DNA from: Marivivens niveibacter
Lineage (GTDB): Bacteria; Pseudomonadota; Alphaproteobacteria; Rhodobacterales; Rhodobacteraceae
Direction: 5' to 3'
NCBI RefSeq assembly: GCF_002150005.2
Contig: NZ_MSPP01000001.1
Span: 1-64,000, forward strand
DNA length: 64,000 nucleotides
Shown one piece after another: positions 24,202 through 32,784 of the stretch (position 1 is the first letter of the stretch; each line of letters starts with the position of its first letter). The notes under the pieces were generated by a model, which was not told the origin of the DNA, ran no database searches, and saw only the letters and a list, made by a program, of their open reading frames with translations. Position numbers and translations under genes: made by a program.

Positions 24202-25857
24202 ATGGCCAATTATCAGTACGTCTATTTTATGGACGGCGTGTCCAAGACCTACCCTGGCGGTAAAAAGGTTTTTGAGAACATCCGTCTTAACTTTCTCCCC
24301 GGTGTGAAAATCGGTGTCGTCGGTGTCAACGGTGCGGGTAAATCGTCGCTGTTGAAAATCATGGCCGGCATGGACAAGGATTTCCAAGGCGAGGCATGGG
24401 CCGCAGAAGGCGCCAATGTTGGTTACCTGCCGCAGGAACCACAGTTGGATGAATCGCTGACCGTCCGCGAAAATGTCATGCTGGGCGTTGCCGCGAAAAA
24501 GGCCATTCTAGATCGCTATAACGAACTGGCGATGAACTATTCGGACGAAACCGCCGAAGAAATGGCCCAGCTGCAAGACGAAATCGACAGCCAGAACCTG
24601 TGGGATCTGGACAGCCAAGTCGACGTATCGATGGAGGCGCTGCGCTGCCCGCCTGATGATGCGGACGTATCGACTCTGTCGGGCGGTGAACGTCGCCGTG
24701 TTGCGCTGTGTAAACTGCTTCTCGAAGCGCCAGACATGCTGCTTCTCGACGAACCTACCAACCACCTTGATGCGGAAACCATCGCGTGGCTGCAACAGCA
24801 CTTGATCGACTACAAAGGTACGATCCTCTGCGTTACCCACGACCGTTATTTCCTAGATGACATCACCGGCTGGATTCTGGAACTCGACCGTGGTCAGGGC
24901 ATCCCATACGAAGGCAACTATTCCAGCTGGCTGGAACAAAAAGCCAAACGTCTGGAACAAGAAGCCCGCGAAGACAAATCCAAACAGAAAACGTTGGAAC
25001 GCGAACTTGAATGGATGCGTCAGGGCACCAAAGCCCGTCAGGCCAAACAAAAGGCCCGTATCAACGCCTATAACGAACTGGCTGAACAGTCCGAGCGCGA
25101 AAAAATTACCCGCGCGCAGATCGTTATTCCAAACGGTCCACGTCTGGGCGGTAAGGTTATCGAAGTGTCCAACCTGAAAAAGGCGATGGGCGACAAACTG
25201 TTGATCGAAGACCTGTCGTTCGATCTGCCTCCGGGCGGCATCGTCGGCGTTATCGGCCCGAACGGCGCGGGTAAATCGACCCTGTTCAAAATGCTGACTG
25301 GCCAAGAACAACCTGACGAAGGTTCCGTCGTTTACGGCGACACCGTTCAGCTGTCCTACGTTGACCAGTCGCGCGATGACCTAGAGGACAACGCCACCGT
25401 TTGGGAAGCCATCTCGGGCGGTGCGGAGCTGATCCAGCTGGGCGATGCCGAGGTGAACAGTCGCGCCTATTGTTCGTCGTTCAACTTTAAAGGTGGCGAT
25501 CAACAGAAAAAGGTCGGCCTGCTGTCGGGCGGTGAACGCAACCGTGTGCACATGGCGCGTCTGCTGAAATCGGGCGGTAACGTGCTGCTGCTCGACGAAC
25601 CTACCAACGACTTGGACGTAGAAACCCTGCGGGCGCTAGAAGACGCGCTGACCGAATTCGCTGGTTGCGCCGTGGTCATTTCGCACGACCGTTTCTTCCT
25701 TGACCGTATTTGTACCCACATTCTGGCGTTCGAAGGCGAAGCCCACGTCGAATGGTTCCAAGGTAACTTTGAAGACTACGAAGAAGACAAAAAGCGCCGT
25801 TTGGGAGCTGACGCTTTGGAGCCAAAGCGCCTCAAGCACAAAAAATTCAGCCGTTAA
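24202..25857 (+). CDS. ettA: Energy-dependent translational throttle protein (ABC-F ATPase)
   Basis: An ABC-F protein that binds the ribosomal E site and gates entry into elongation according to ADP/ATP ratio. 551 residues with two ATPase domains: Walker A GVNGAGKSSLLK and GPNGAGKSTLFK, signatures LSGGERRRVALC and LSGGERNRVHMARL, Walker B LLLDEPTNHLD and LLLDEPTNDLD. The basic interdomain linker (EQEAREDKSKQKTLERELEW) is the P-site tRNA interaction motif region. The start MANYQYVYFMDG at 24202 has AGGA upstream. Codon use is more biased than in the neighbours, as expected for high expression. Confidence 0.96.
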   Translation: MANYQYVYFMDGVSKTYPGGKKVFENIRLNFLPGVKIGVVGVNGAGKSSLLKIMAGMDKDFQGEAWAAEGANVGYLPQEPQLDESLTVRENVMLGVAAKKAILDRYNELAMNYSDETAEEMAQLQDEIDSQNLWDLDSQVDVSMEALRCPPDDADVSTLSGGERRRVALCKLLLEAPDMLLLDEPTNHLDAETIAWLQQHLIDYKGTILCVTHDRYFLDDITGWILELDRGQGIPYEGNYSSWLEQKAKRLEQEAREDKSKQKTLERELEWMRQGTKARQAKQKARINAYNELAEQSEREKITRAQIVIPNGPRLGGKVIEVSNLKKAMGDKLLIEDLSFDLPPGGIVGVIGPNGAGKSTLFKMLTGQEQPDEGSVVYGDTVQLSYVDQSRDDLEDNATVWEAISGGAELIQLGDAEVNSRAYCSSFNFKGGDQQKKVGLLSGGERNRVHMARLLKSGGNVLLLDEPTNDLDVETLRALEDALTEFAGCAVVISHDRFFLDRICTHILAFEGEAHVEWFQGNFEDYEEDKKRRLGADALEPKRLKHKKFSR

Positions 25858-25868
25858 TCAGGCTGACG

Positions 25869-25898
25869 GGCCGTCCCTTAGGGGGCGGCCTTTTCTTT
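25869..25898 (+). terminator. Rho-independent terminator of ettA
   Basis: GGCCGTCCC and GGGGCGGCC form a GC-rich stem around a short TTA loop, followed by TTTTCTTT. The hairpin covers the stop codon of the convergent MFS gene, so it probably serves the plus strand. Confidence 0.85.
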
Positions 25899-27092
25899 GG
25901 TGTTAGTGAGTGCTGGCCACGCAAATAGCACAATGCACAGGGCGACCAAACCAGCAGACAAAACGAACGGTGCACCGGGCAGGTAGATGCCATTAGCGTC
26001 TGTGTAGGCCCAGAAAATCGCAGTCATCAATAATGGTGAAATCGCTGCGCCGACCGCGCCAATCGACTGCATGACCCCCTGTAATTCACCCTGACGGTTG
26101 TCAGCTACGGCGCGGGACATGATGCCTTGGATCGCTGGGGTGGATACGGACCCGAGCGCCATAACGGGCGTTAGGGCAAGGATCAGCCAGCTTTCTTTGA
26201 CGAACACAGCGCAGAACATGGCGATAATATCAATGGTAAAGGCAAACAGCACCGTGTTTCGATCGCCCAATATGCGCAGCATCGGTTTGACCAACACGGC
26301 CTGAACTACGGCCATTGATACGCCAAAGCAGGCCAGCGAAATCCCGATCATGCGCGGGTCCCATCCGAATTGCGCCGTCCCATAATAGGCCCAAATCGCG
26401 GGGTAAACGTAGTGGGCGACGCCGAACAGGCCCAGAATGGTCAGCATACGGCCCATGTTCGGCAGCCGTCCAATGGCTGAAAATGACCCCAGTGGATTGG
26501 CGTTTTTCACCGATATCGCACGGCGGTTTTCTGGTTTGACCGTTTCAGGCAGAATAAAGAAACCAAACGCCATATTCGCAAAGGCAAAGGCAGCTGCCGC
26601 ATAAAACGGGGCGCGCGTGCCCAAATCGGCCAGCAACCCGCCAACCATCGGCCCCACGACAAACCCCAAACCAAATGCTGCGCCAATCAGGCCAAAGTTT
26701 GCGGCTTTTTCATCGGGTTTGGAAATGTCGGCCATATAGGCGCCTGCTGTCGAATGGGTCGCCGCTGTTATCCCGCCAATCATGCGGCCGATCAGCAGCA
26801 ACCAAACCGTGCCCGCGACTGCCATCAGCAGATAGTCCAACATCATCACAAACAGCGCCAGTAGCAAAACAGGACGTCGGCCAAAGGCGTCGGACAGGTT
26901 GCCGATCAACGGGCCAAACAGGAACTGCATTGCAGCAAAAACAGCCGTCAAAACACCGCCCCATAGCGCCGCATTGCCCAGGCTTTCGCCGCTGACCTCT
27001 TGGATCAATTCGGGCATGACGGGCATAATGATCCCAATCCCCATCGCGTCCAGCAGGACGGTGATCAGGATGAAAACAACTGGTAGGCGCAT
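25878..27092 (-). CDS. MFS exporter, TCR/Tet (DHA1) family
   Basis: A 404-residue, 12-helix proton antiporter of the TetA-like drug:H+ family. Visible: first helix VVFILITVLLDAMGIGIIMP, MFS motif A between helices 2 and 3 (GNLSDAFGRRPVLLLAL), and motif C-like GAAFGLGFVVGPMVGGLLAD. Chromosomal relatives in Rhodobacteraceae are common, and true tetracycline export cannot be claimed. No regulator is adjacent. The end overlaps the ettA terminator. Confidence 0.88.
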   Translation of the reverse strand: MRLPVVFILITVLLDAMGIGIIMPVMPELIQEVSGESLGNAALWGGVLTAVFAAMQFLFGPLIGNLSDAFGRRPVLLLALFVMMLDYLLMAVAGTVWLLLIGRMIGGITAATHSTAGAYMADISKPDEKAANFGLIGAAFGLGFVVGPMVGGLLADLGTRAPFYAAAAFAFANMAFGFFILPETVKPENRRAISVKNANPLGSFSAIGRLPNMGRMLTILGLFGVAHYVYPAIWAYYGTAQFGWDPRMIGISLACFGVSMAVVQAVLVKPMLRILGDRNTVLFAFTIDIIAMFCAVFVKESWLILALTPVMALGSVSTPAIQGIMSRAVADNRQGELQGVMQSIGAVGAAISPLLMTAIFWAYTDANGIYLPGAPFVLSAGLVALCIVLFAWPALTNTKEKAAP

Positions 27093-27134
27093 GCGGTAAA
27101 CTCCAACGAATGGAACATACCTAAACGCAATTGT

Positions 27135-27875
27135 TTACTTTGCAAGCAGGGAAAGACGCCCAAACGCAATCGCGATCTGAGGCAGGGTAAAACGCAATGT
27201 CAGGCGGCAATGCGCGGCGCCCCGTGCGGATTGGACAGCGCTGTTCAGCCCGTCGATCAGGGTGGTGATAGATTGGTCCAGCGCGGTATCGGTGGCGACC
27301 TCTGCAGCGGTTTTCGATAGCCACGCCGACAGATCACACAGCGCGGTCATAGGGTCGTTCGAAGGCGCGTTTAGGCGCAGACCTTCGACCAGTTTGTCGC
27401 GCAGCGGGCCGTGCTGCATGTGGACGATCTGAACCCGGTCGCGCAGGTCGTCAAAGTCGACAGCGATACCACGTTCGGTCAGTCGCGTTTCGACCAAAGT
27501 CAGGAATTGGCGCAGTCGCAGTGACTGAGCTGTATCCTCAATCGCGACGGCATCCGCGCCTTCCCCTACGTAAGGGGAAAATTCTGGCGCTTGCATCAAC
27601 TCTTGAAAATGGGCGATCAGGGGGGTGATCGGTGACTGGCCTTTGGCAACATCCGCGGCCAATGCTGACGGGTCGATCTGCAGCTCTAGCGACGCGCGGT
27701 GGATTGCCTTGGCCGCTGTTTCTGGCATCGTTCCGATTTCGCCATTTGCCTTTGCCATCGACCCGATGACGATCATCATCGCGCGAACCTCGGCGGTATC
27801 TGTGAACAGCGCCGCGCATTCGCGGTCGAACAACATGTCGCGGAAAATCGCGCTATCAAAGGCAGAGGCGGTCAT
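27135..27875 (-). CDS. Truncated or degenerate 3-carboxy-cis,cis-muconate cycloisomerase-like protein (PcaB-like)
   Basis: The first 130 of 246 residues look like PcaB of the fumarase/aspartase superfamily (FDSAIFRDMLFDRECAALF, TDTAEVRAMMIVIGSMAK, AIHRASLELQIDPSALAAD, LRLRQFLTLVETRL). The WGATSQDIIDTG-type active-site segment is degraded to VGEGADAVAIEDTA. The family signature loop (GSSxMPxKxNP) and the later domains are absent; normal length is 350-450. It therefore probably lacks cycloisomerase activity. The frame is open, so it could be a short divergent protein rather than a pseudogene. It starts within the pcaD stop (TGATG overlap) and is last gene of the operon. Confidence 0.7.
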   Translation of the reverse strand: MTASAFDSAIFRDMLFDRECAALFTDTAEVRAMMIVIGSMAKANGEIGTMPETAAKAIHRASLELQIDPSALAADVAKGQSPITPLIAHFQELMQAPEFSPYVGEGADAVAIEDTAQSLRLRQFLTLVETRLTERGIAVDFDDLRDRVQIVHMQHGPLRDKLVEGLRLNAPSNDPMTALCDLSAWLSKTAAEVATDTALDQSITTLIDGLNSAVQSARGAAHCRLTLRFTLPQIAIAFGRLSLLAK

Positions 27876-28681
27876 CAGATATGTCCCGTGTCTTTCATGA
27901 ATTGGATCAGCCGTTCGGTATAGGCATGTGGCTGTTCAACGCAAGGCAGGTGCCCCGATTTTCGGATGATATGAAATTGCGACCCGGGCACGACATCCAC
28001 CGTTTCGCGCACCAGGTCGGCCGGGGTGGACCCATCATCTGATCCCGCAATGCCCAAGGTTGGAATGCGCAACCCGCTGGTGGGTGTGTAAAAATCGGTG
28101 CCAGACACGGCGGCGCAGCAGCCACAGTATCCTTCGACCGTCGTCGCGCAGACCATATCGCGCCACGGTTTCACGGCGTCCGATTTCGCGAAATCACGGG
28201 TGAACCATTTGCGCATGATCCCGTCGACAAAGCTTTCGATGCCATGCGCGCGCACCGCATCGATCCGATCTTGCCACAGCTTTGGCGTACCGATCCGAGC
28301 CGCCGTGTTCGAGAGAACTAGCGTGCGTACGATATCGAACCGCTTTACCGCCAGCCCCTGACCGATCATGCCGCCGATGGACAGGCCCACAAACATCGCG
28401 TCGCGCACATTCAGCGCGTCGCAGACGGCCTCGGTGTCTTTGACCAGTTTGCCCATCGAATAGGGCGCAGGGGTAGCCGTGGATTTGCCATGCCCACGTT
28501 TGTCCATGCGCACGATCCGCAGGCCTTCGGGTAAGAACGGCAGGACCGCGTCCCACAGGTGCAGGTTCGTTCCCAACGAATTGGCAAAAACAACGGTCGG
28601 CGCATCTGCGTCCTGCACCCCGTCGACGCGGGCAAATAGCGTTGTGTCGCCGTGTTCGATGTAGTGTACAGTATAGGTCAT
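27875..28681 (-). CDS. pcaD: 3-oxoadipate enol-lactonase
   Basis: An alpha/beta hydrolase that opens 3-oxoadipate enol-lactone in the protocatechuate branch of the beta-ketoadipate pathway. 268 residues with FANSLGTNLHLWDAVLPFL, RMDKRGHGKST, nucleophile elbow GLSIGGMIGQGLA, acid region GIAGSDDGSTP and catalytic His in RKSGHLPCVEQP. It overlaps the dehalogenase upstream by 4 bases and the PcaB-like gene downstream by 1. Other pca genes (pcaG, pcaH, pcaC, pcaQ) are not in the window, so its role here may be broader ester hydrolysis. Confidence 0.85.
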   Translation of the reverse strand: MTYTVHYIEHGDTTLFARVDGVQDADAPTVVFANSLGTNLHLWDAVLPFLPEGLRIVRMDKRGHGKSTATPAPYSMGKLVKDTEAVCDALNVRDAMFVGLSIGGMIGQGLAVKRFDIVRTLVLSNTAARIGTPKLWQDRIDAVRAHGIESFVDGIMRKWFTRDFAKSDAVKPWRDMVCATTVEGYCGCCAAVSGTDFYTPTSGLRIPTLGIAGSDDGSTPADLVRETVDVVPGSQFHIIRKSGHLPCVEQPHAYTERLIQFMKDTGHI

Positions 28682-29358
28682 CCCTGCGCGATATCAGGGA
28701 TCGTCGTCAAATCCGAGAGCACAAATTCAGGCGCAGCGTACAAACGATCCAGCGGGTCGCCGTTGCGGTTCACCCATGCGGTCCGATAGCCGAAATTGGC
28801 CGCCCCTGCCGCGTCCCAGCCGTTGGCGGACACGAACAGCACCTCGTTGCGTTCACAGATGAAACGGCTTTCGACCATTTCGTAGACCAGATCGTGGGGT
28901 TTGAATACGCCGACCGATTCAACGGACATCACGTCATCCAACACGTCCGATAGACCCGCCGATTTCACGGCAGCGTTCAGCATTTCAGGGTTGCCGTTCG
29001 ACAAGATCGCGGTGTTTAGGCCCATAGCCTTTAGTTTGCGCAGCATCTCTGGCACTTCGGAATAGGCGGACAATTCCCAATACAGCGCCAGCAGGCGTTC
29101 GCGCAGAGCTGGGTCGGTCAGTTTCGATGCCTCTAGCGCCCAGTCCAATCCGTCTTGGGTCAGTTGCCAGAAATCGATGTGTTTGCGGGCGATGGCGCGC
29201 AGCCACGAGTATTCCAGCTGTTTGCGGCGCCAATCAGCGGCCAGCGTTGGCCAAACGTCTGCCAATGCCTCTTGCCCCGGTTCATTTGCGGCTTCGCGCG
29301 CGGCGGCGGCAACGTCAAACAGGGTGCCGTAGGCATCAAATATGCATGTATTAATCAA
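28678..29358 (-). CDS. Haloacid dehalogenase type II (HAD superfamily)
   Basis: A 226-residue HAD hydrolase with nucleophile motif CIFDAYGTLFDVA, ILSNGNPEMLN (motif II), VGVFKPHDLVYEMVE (motif III Lys) and FVSANGWDAAGAANFGY, which is the type II (S)-2-haloacid dehalogenase form of motif IV. The start is set at TTG 29358: GGAGG lies 7 bases upstream and family similarity begins there, while a longer frame to 29439 adds unrelated residues. It is first gene of an overlapping operon with pcaD and the PcaB-like gene. Natural substrate not known. Confidence 0.88.
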   Translation of the reverse strand: MINTCIFDAYGTLFDVAAAAREAANEPGQEALADVWPTLAADWRRKQLEYSWLRAIARKHIDFWQLTQDGLDWALEASKLTDPALRERLLALYWELSAYSEVPEMLRKLKAMGLNTAILSNGNPEMLNAAVKSAGLSDVLDDVMSVESVGVFKPHDLVYEMVESRFICERNEVLFVSANGWDAAGAANFGYRTAWVNRNGDPLDRLYAAPEFVLSDLTTIPDIAQG

Positions 29359-29517
29359 TTGTCTTCCTCCATCCTGACGCGCAACCTGCCGTGCCTGAAT
29401 GCAAAGAACAACTACGCTGTTTGCAATTCTGCCATGCAATACTTACGTTACCCCAGAACCCAGAGCACCCGCGCAGTCGCGGCCTCGTATATCAATTCCC
29501 AAAAATCGGAGATTTTC

Positions 29518-29952
29518 ATGACGCAAGTTAAGTCGGGCGATACCGTACGCATTCACTACACCGGCACCCTGACCTCGGGCGAAACATTTGACAGCAGCGC
29601 AGGTCGCGACCCGCTAGAGTTCGTCGTCGGTTCCGGTCAGATCATCCCAGGTCTGGACAAAGCGCTGCCAGGTATGGCTGTTGGCGACAAGAAATCGGTC
29701 GATGTTCCTTGCGCCGAAGCCTATGGCGAAAAACGTGACGAAGCGATCCAAGCGATCCCACGCGGCGAAATCCCAGATCACATCCCTACCGAACCGGGCA
29801 CTCAGCTGCAGATGCAAGCGCCAACAGGTCAGGTAGTTCCTGTGACCGTTGTTGAAGCAAACGAAGAGCAGGTCATTCTGGACGCAAACCACCCGCTGGC
29901 TGGCAAAGACCTGAACTTTGCGATCGAACTGGTCGAAATCAAAGCGGCCTGA
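29518..29952 (+). CDS. FKBP-type peptidyl-prolyl cis-trans isomerase (SlyD-like)
   Basis: A 144-residue cytoplasmic prolyl isomerase and chaperone. N-terminal FKBP half: VRIHYTGTLTSGETFDSSAG and FVVGSGQIIPGLDKALPGM; then an insert-in-flap region (EAYGEKRDEAIQAIPRGEIP) and the returning strand DLNFAIELVEI, the SlyD arrangement. The His-rich metal-binding tail of E. coli SlyD is absent. ATG 29518 follows GGAG; the frame stays open far upstream but shows no coding signal there. Confidence 0.93.
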   Translation: MTQVKSGDTVRIHYTGTLTSGETFDSSAGRDPLEFVVGSGQIIPGLDKALPGMAVGDKKSVDVPCAEAYGEKRDEAIQAIPRGEIPDHIPTEPGTQLQMQAPTGQVVPVTVVEANEEQVILDANHPLAGKDLNFAIELVEIKAA

Positions 29953-29953
29953 T

Positions 29954-30715
29954 CTACAGGATCATGACGGCGTAGATGTATGAAAACATCGCCGCCGCTG
30001 TGAAAATATAAGCGCCTGCAATCCAAATTGCGGGCGTTTTTTCTATTTTGGGTGTTTTCGGTAGCGATTGCAGCAACACAATCCCGCGGATTGTTAGTGC
30101 CGCCAACACGCCCAGCAGCAAAGATTGATACCCAACCGCCAGCGCAATCATAACCGCCAATACCAGCGCGGCCGCCAGATAGGGCAGGGGATGGCCGAAC
30201 GATTGGCCCAGCGTATATGCGACGCGTCCGCCAGCAAATGGCCACACAGGCAGGATCATGACGGCACCGTATGCGGGCGCAAAAACAGCGATCACCGACG
30301 CCCAACTGGACACCATCGGCGCATAGCCAAACGCGACCTGCGAAATGGAATGGGCAAGCGTTGCCACGGCCAGCAAAGTCGCCACGCCATATAGCGCTGC
30401 AAACGCCATATGCGTCGGCGGTATATCATCCAGATATCGCTGGGTGCGCAGTGGAAAAATCGGGTTTGTTCGGATCTGCGCAGGATGCCCAAAACTGCGC
30501 AGCGCCGCGATTTGTCCGATTTCTTGGGTGTAGACCAGCACGATCATCGCGCCGCCAACAACGGGCCCCATCAGATACACAATCAGGATTAGGCCCATAA
30601 TGCCAAAAAGCCAGAACCTAGGCTCTGGCTTTGGGATTTGCAGGCCGGACCACCCGTTTGGTGCGGCCTTGATCAGCGCAACGCAATAGCCGATGGCAAG
30701 CGCTACGAAGACCAT
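29954..30715 (-). CDS. Membrane protein resembling an inactive site-2 protease (M50 pseudoprotease)
   Basis: A 253-residue, roughly six-helix inner-membrane protein. QEIGQIAALRSFG (64-76) lines up with the HELGHxLAARxFG zinc motif of site-2 proteases, but both His are Gln (64 and 68). ILPVWPFAGGR (154-164) lines up with the NLLPxPxLDGGR motif, but the Asp is Ala161. Only Glu65 of the catalytic set remains. If the alignment is right this is a non-proteolytic S2P relative that may bind membrane substrates. It starts 3 bases after the fabI stop and is probably in its operon. The family assignment rests on these two motifs only. Confidence 0.55.
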   Translation of the reverse strand: MVFVALAIGYCVALIKAAPNGWSGLQIPKPEPRFWLFGIMGLILIVYLMGPVVGGAMIVLVYTQEIGQIAALRSFGHPAQIRTNPIFPLRTQRYLDDIPPTHMAFAALYGVATLLAVATLAHSISQVAFGYAPMVSSWASVIAVFAPAYGAVMILPVWPFAGGRVAYTLGQSFGHPLPYLAAALVLAVMIALAVGYQSLLLGVLAALTIRGIVLLQSLPKTPKIEKTPAIWIAGAYIFTAAAMFSYIYAVMIL

Positions 30716-30718
30716 CGT

Positions 30719-31504
30719 TTACAGGTTGTCCTGCTGTGGCATGCCCAGAACGTGGAAACCGCCATCAACGCGGATGATTTCACCCGAGGTGTAGGCTCCA
30801 GCCTCGGATGCCAGATAAACAGCGGTGCCGCCGACGGCCTCTAGCGTGGCGTTGCTGCGCATTGGCGCGTTTTCTTCGGTGTGGCGGAAAGTTTTGCGCG
30901 CACCGCCGATTGCCGCGCCAGCCAGCGTTTTCATCGGGCCAGGGGACACTGCGTTCACGCGGATGCCTTGCGGGCCCAGATCGTTCGCCAGATAGCGCAC
31001 AGACGATTCCAGCGCCGCTTTGGCAACGCCCATGACGTTATAGTTCGGCGTTACGCGGTTCGATCCGCCATAAGTCAGGGTCAGCAGGCTGCCGCCTTCG
31101 GGCATTAGTTCAGACGCGCGTTTGGCAACATCAATGAACGAATAGCAACTGATGGTCATCGAATTGCAGAAGTTATCGCGGCTGGTGTTGATGAAACGGC
31201 CAGTCAGTTCGTTTTTGTCGGAATAGGCGATCGCGTGAACGACAAAATCAATGGTGCCCCATTTGTCTTTCAACGTTTTGAACGCCAGATCCATGCTGTC
31301 GTTGTCGGTTACGTCAACGTCGATCAGAGTGTCCGACCCAACCGAGACGGCCAGTGGCGCAACGCGTTTTCCGAATGCTTCGCCTTGGTAGGTAAAGGCC
31401 AGTTCCGCACCCGCATCTGCCATCGCTTTGGCGATGCCCCAAGCGATCGAACGATCATTAGCAACGCCCATGATCAGGCCGCGTTTACCTTGAAGTTGGA
31501 TCAT
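30719..31504 (-). CDS. fabI: Enoyl-[acyl-carrier-protein] reductase (NADH)
   Basis: It performs the last reduction of each fatty acid elongation cycle; target of triclosan and related inhibitors. 261 residues, SDR fold: GKRGLIMGVANDRSIAWGIA (cofactor loop), FVVHAIAYSD, a catalytic YNVMGVAKAAL (Y-x6-K of the FabI type) and RVNAVSPGPMKTLA. The catalytic region reads LLTLTYGGSNRVTPNYN as in FabI. About 120 bp separates it from marR upstream on the same strand. Confidence 0.96.
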   Translation of the reverse strand: MIQLQGKRGLIMGVANDRSIAWGIAKAMADAGAELAFTYQGEAFGKRVAPLAVSVGSDTLIDVDVTDNDSMDLAFKTLKDKWGTIDFVVHAIAYSDKNELTGRFINTSRDNFCNSMTISCYSFIDVAKRASELMPEGGSLLTLTYGGSNRVTPNYNVMGVAKAALESSVRYLANDLGPQGIRVNAVSPGPMKTLAGAAIGGARKTFRHTEENAPMRSNATLEAVGGTAVYLASEAGAYTSGEIIRVDGGFHVLGMPQQDNL

Positions 31505-31627
31505 TAGTCTTCCCCGAAATTTTTAAGAGATGTGACCCGTTTGTGCCCTAGGGTCAAGTTTCTGAAATCTGCCTCTGTCCAATTAAAGGCGTATGTGTGG
31601 ACGCTCAAGTTCGTTAAAATTGGTTAA

Positions 31628-32074
31628 TCAAGGCTTAAAGCTTTCCAGCATATTTGAGAAGTCATTAAGGATTTTGAGCACGGTGTTAATATCGTCGCTG
31701 CCGTATTGGTCCAAAAATGGCTTTAGTTCAGGCAAAAGCGAACGCTGCGTGGTCATCAGATGTTCGGCGCCCTTAGCCGTTATTTGCGCGAATTTGACCC
31801 GCTGATCGTTTGGCGCGTCAACTAGGTCAACCCAGCCGGCGCCGTGAAATTTACTGACCATCTTGGTGACAGCCGGCTGCCCGACCTGAACTGTACGCGC
31901 GATGTCGGTCACCCGCTGAGGGCGCTGTTGCCGTGCGATGTGCGACAGGACCGACAGTTGCGGTAAGGTCAATCCTTTGGGGCGCAGTCGGTCTTGGAGC
32001 ACTGTTTGATACAGCTCGGCGCTAATTGCGAAACGGGTCGCAAATTCGACGATTGTTTGGGGCGGATGGGGCAT
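31628..32074 (-). CDS. MarR-family transcriptional regulator
   Basis: A 148-residue winged-helix regulator: LTLPQLSVLSHIARQQRP, VTDIARTVQVGQPAVTKMVS (recognition helix) and the wing VDAPNDQRVKFAQITAKGAEH. ATG 32074 is preferred to an ATG at 32134, because the 20 extra residues would be coded by DNA that carries two palindromes likely to be its own operators. It is divergent from a membrane protein gene at 32155, the probable target. Confidence 0.88.
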   Translation of the reverse strand: MPHPPQTIVEFATRFAISAELYQTVLQDRLRPKGLTLPQLSVLSHIARQQRPQRVTDIARTVQVGQPAVTKMVSKFHGAGWVDLVDAPNDQRVKFAQITAKGAEHLMTTQRSLLPELKPFLDQYGSDDINTVLKILNDFSNMLESFKP

Positions 32075-32098
32075 TTGACCTGATCGGGTTGATTTTTC

Positions 32099-32131
32099 AT
32101 TCCGAGGAATATAAAAACATTCCATGGAATG
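32099..32131. promoter_or_regulatory. Twin ATTCC-N2-GGAAT operators in the marR/membrane-protein intergenic region
   Basis: ATTCC-GA-GGAAT (32099-32110) and CATTCC-AT-GGAATG (32118-32131, perfect 14-bp palindrome) have centres 20 bp apart, so they lie on the same face of the helix. They sit between the divergent MarR and membrane-protein genes, where a MarR dimer pair would bind to repress both. Binding is inferred. Confidence 0.65.
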
Positions 32132-32154
32132 CAAATTGTGAGTCGTGAGTTAAG

Positions 32155-32730
32155 ATGTTTAAGAATTGGAAGATGGAAATCGTGAGCCTGCCCGTCGGGT
32201 GGCATGTCGTGCTAACAGTTGGAAGTTTTTTTGTATTTGGTTTTTGCAACGCACAACTGACCCAAAGTTATGTCTCATCGCAGTTCCCCGTGCATTATGC
32301 GGTTGGGCAGACGGCCTTTGATGGAGATCTGATCAAAGGCTATTACGCCCACATGCAGGACCAAGGCACGTTGGGCGTTTATCTGCGAACCCAGTTCATC
32401 GATTTCGTGTTTATTGCGTCGATGGTGACATTTGGGGTGTTGTTATCGACCCTAGTTGCGCGGATTGGCGTGACGAACGGGCGGGGACAAAAAATTGCTT
32501 ATATCGCAAGGGTTTCCATCATCGCTGGGGGCGCGTTGGATGTCGCGGAAAACCTGATGTCGTTTCTGATGCTGTCCAATGCGACTGGTTTCCCCAATTG
32601 GATCGCAATCATTTATTCGTCTTTTGCAGCGATGAAATTTGGTTGCATCACAGTCGCGATGGCTGCCGTTCTGCTAGCGTTTTTCGTAGGAGTGACAGAG
32701 CGCTTGTTCACCCGCAGGATCGCCGCTTAA
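32155..32730 (+). CDS. Four-helix membrane protein of unknown function
   Basis: A 191-residue protein with four predicted membrane helices: VVLTVGSFFVFGFCNA, TQFIDFVFIASMVTFGVLLS, IAYIARVSIIAGGALDVAEN (weaker) and FGCITVAMAAVLLAFFVGVT. I do not recognise a family. It is divergent from marR across twin palindromes, so it is probably MarR-controlled and perhaps an efflux, permeability or stress protein, which is inference. ATG 32173 is an alternative start. A hairpin terminator follows immediately. Confidence 0.7.
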   Translation: MFKNWKMEIVSLPVGWHVVLTVGSFFVFGFCNAQLTQSYVSSQFPVHYAVGQTAFDGDLIKGYYAHMQDQGTLGVYLRTQFIDFVFIASMVTFGVLLSTLVARIGVTNGRGQKIAYIARVSIIAGGALDVAENLMSFLMLSNATGFPNWIAIIYSSFAAMKFGCITVAMAAVLLAFFVGVTERLFTRRIAA

Positions 32731-32733
32731 ACG

Positions 32734-32764
32734 AAAAAGGCCACGCGAATGTGCGTGGCCTTTT
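32734..32764. terminator. Bidirectional rho-independent terminator
   Basis: GGCCACGC (32739-32746) and GCGTGGCC (32753-32760) form a perfect 8-bp stem flanked by AAAAA on the left and TTTT on the right, so it can end both the membrane-protein gene and the convergent fabB. Confidence 0.9.
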
Positions 32765-32784
32765 GTCTTCGATATTCGAACAGC

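Noticed and set aside
25878-27092. Tetracycline resistance gene
   Set aside because: The TetA-like family includes many chromosomal exporters; no tetR-type regulator or mobile context is present.
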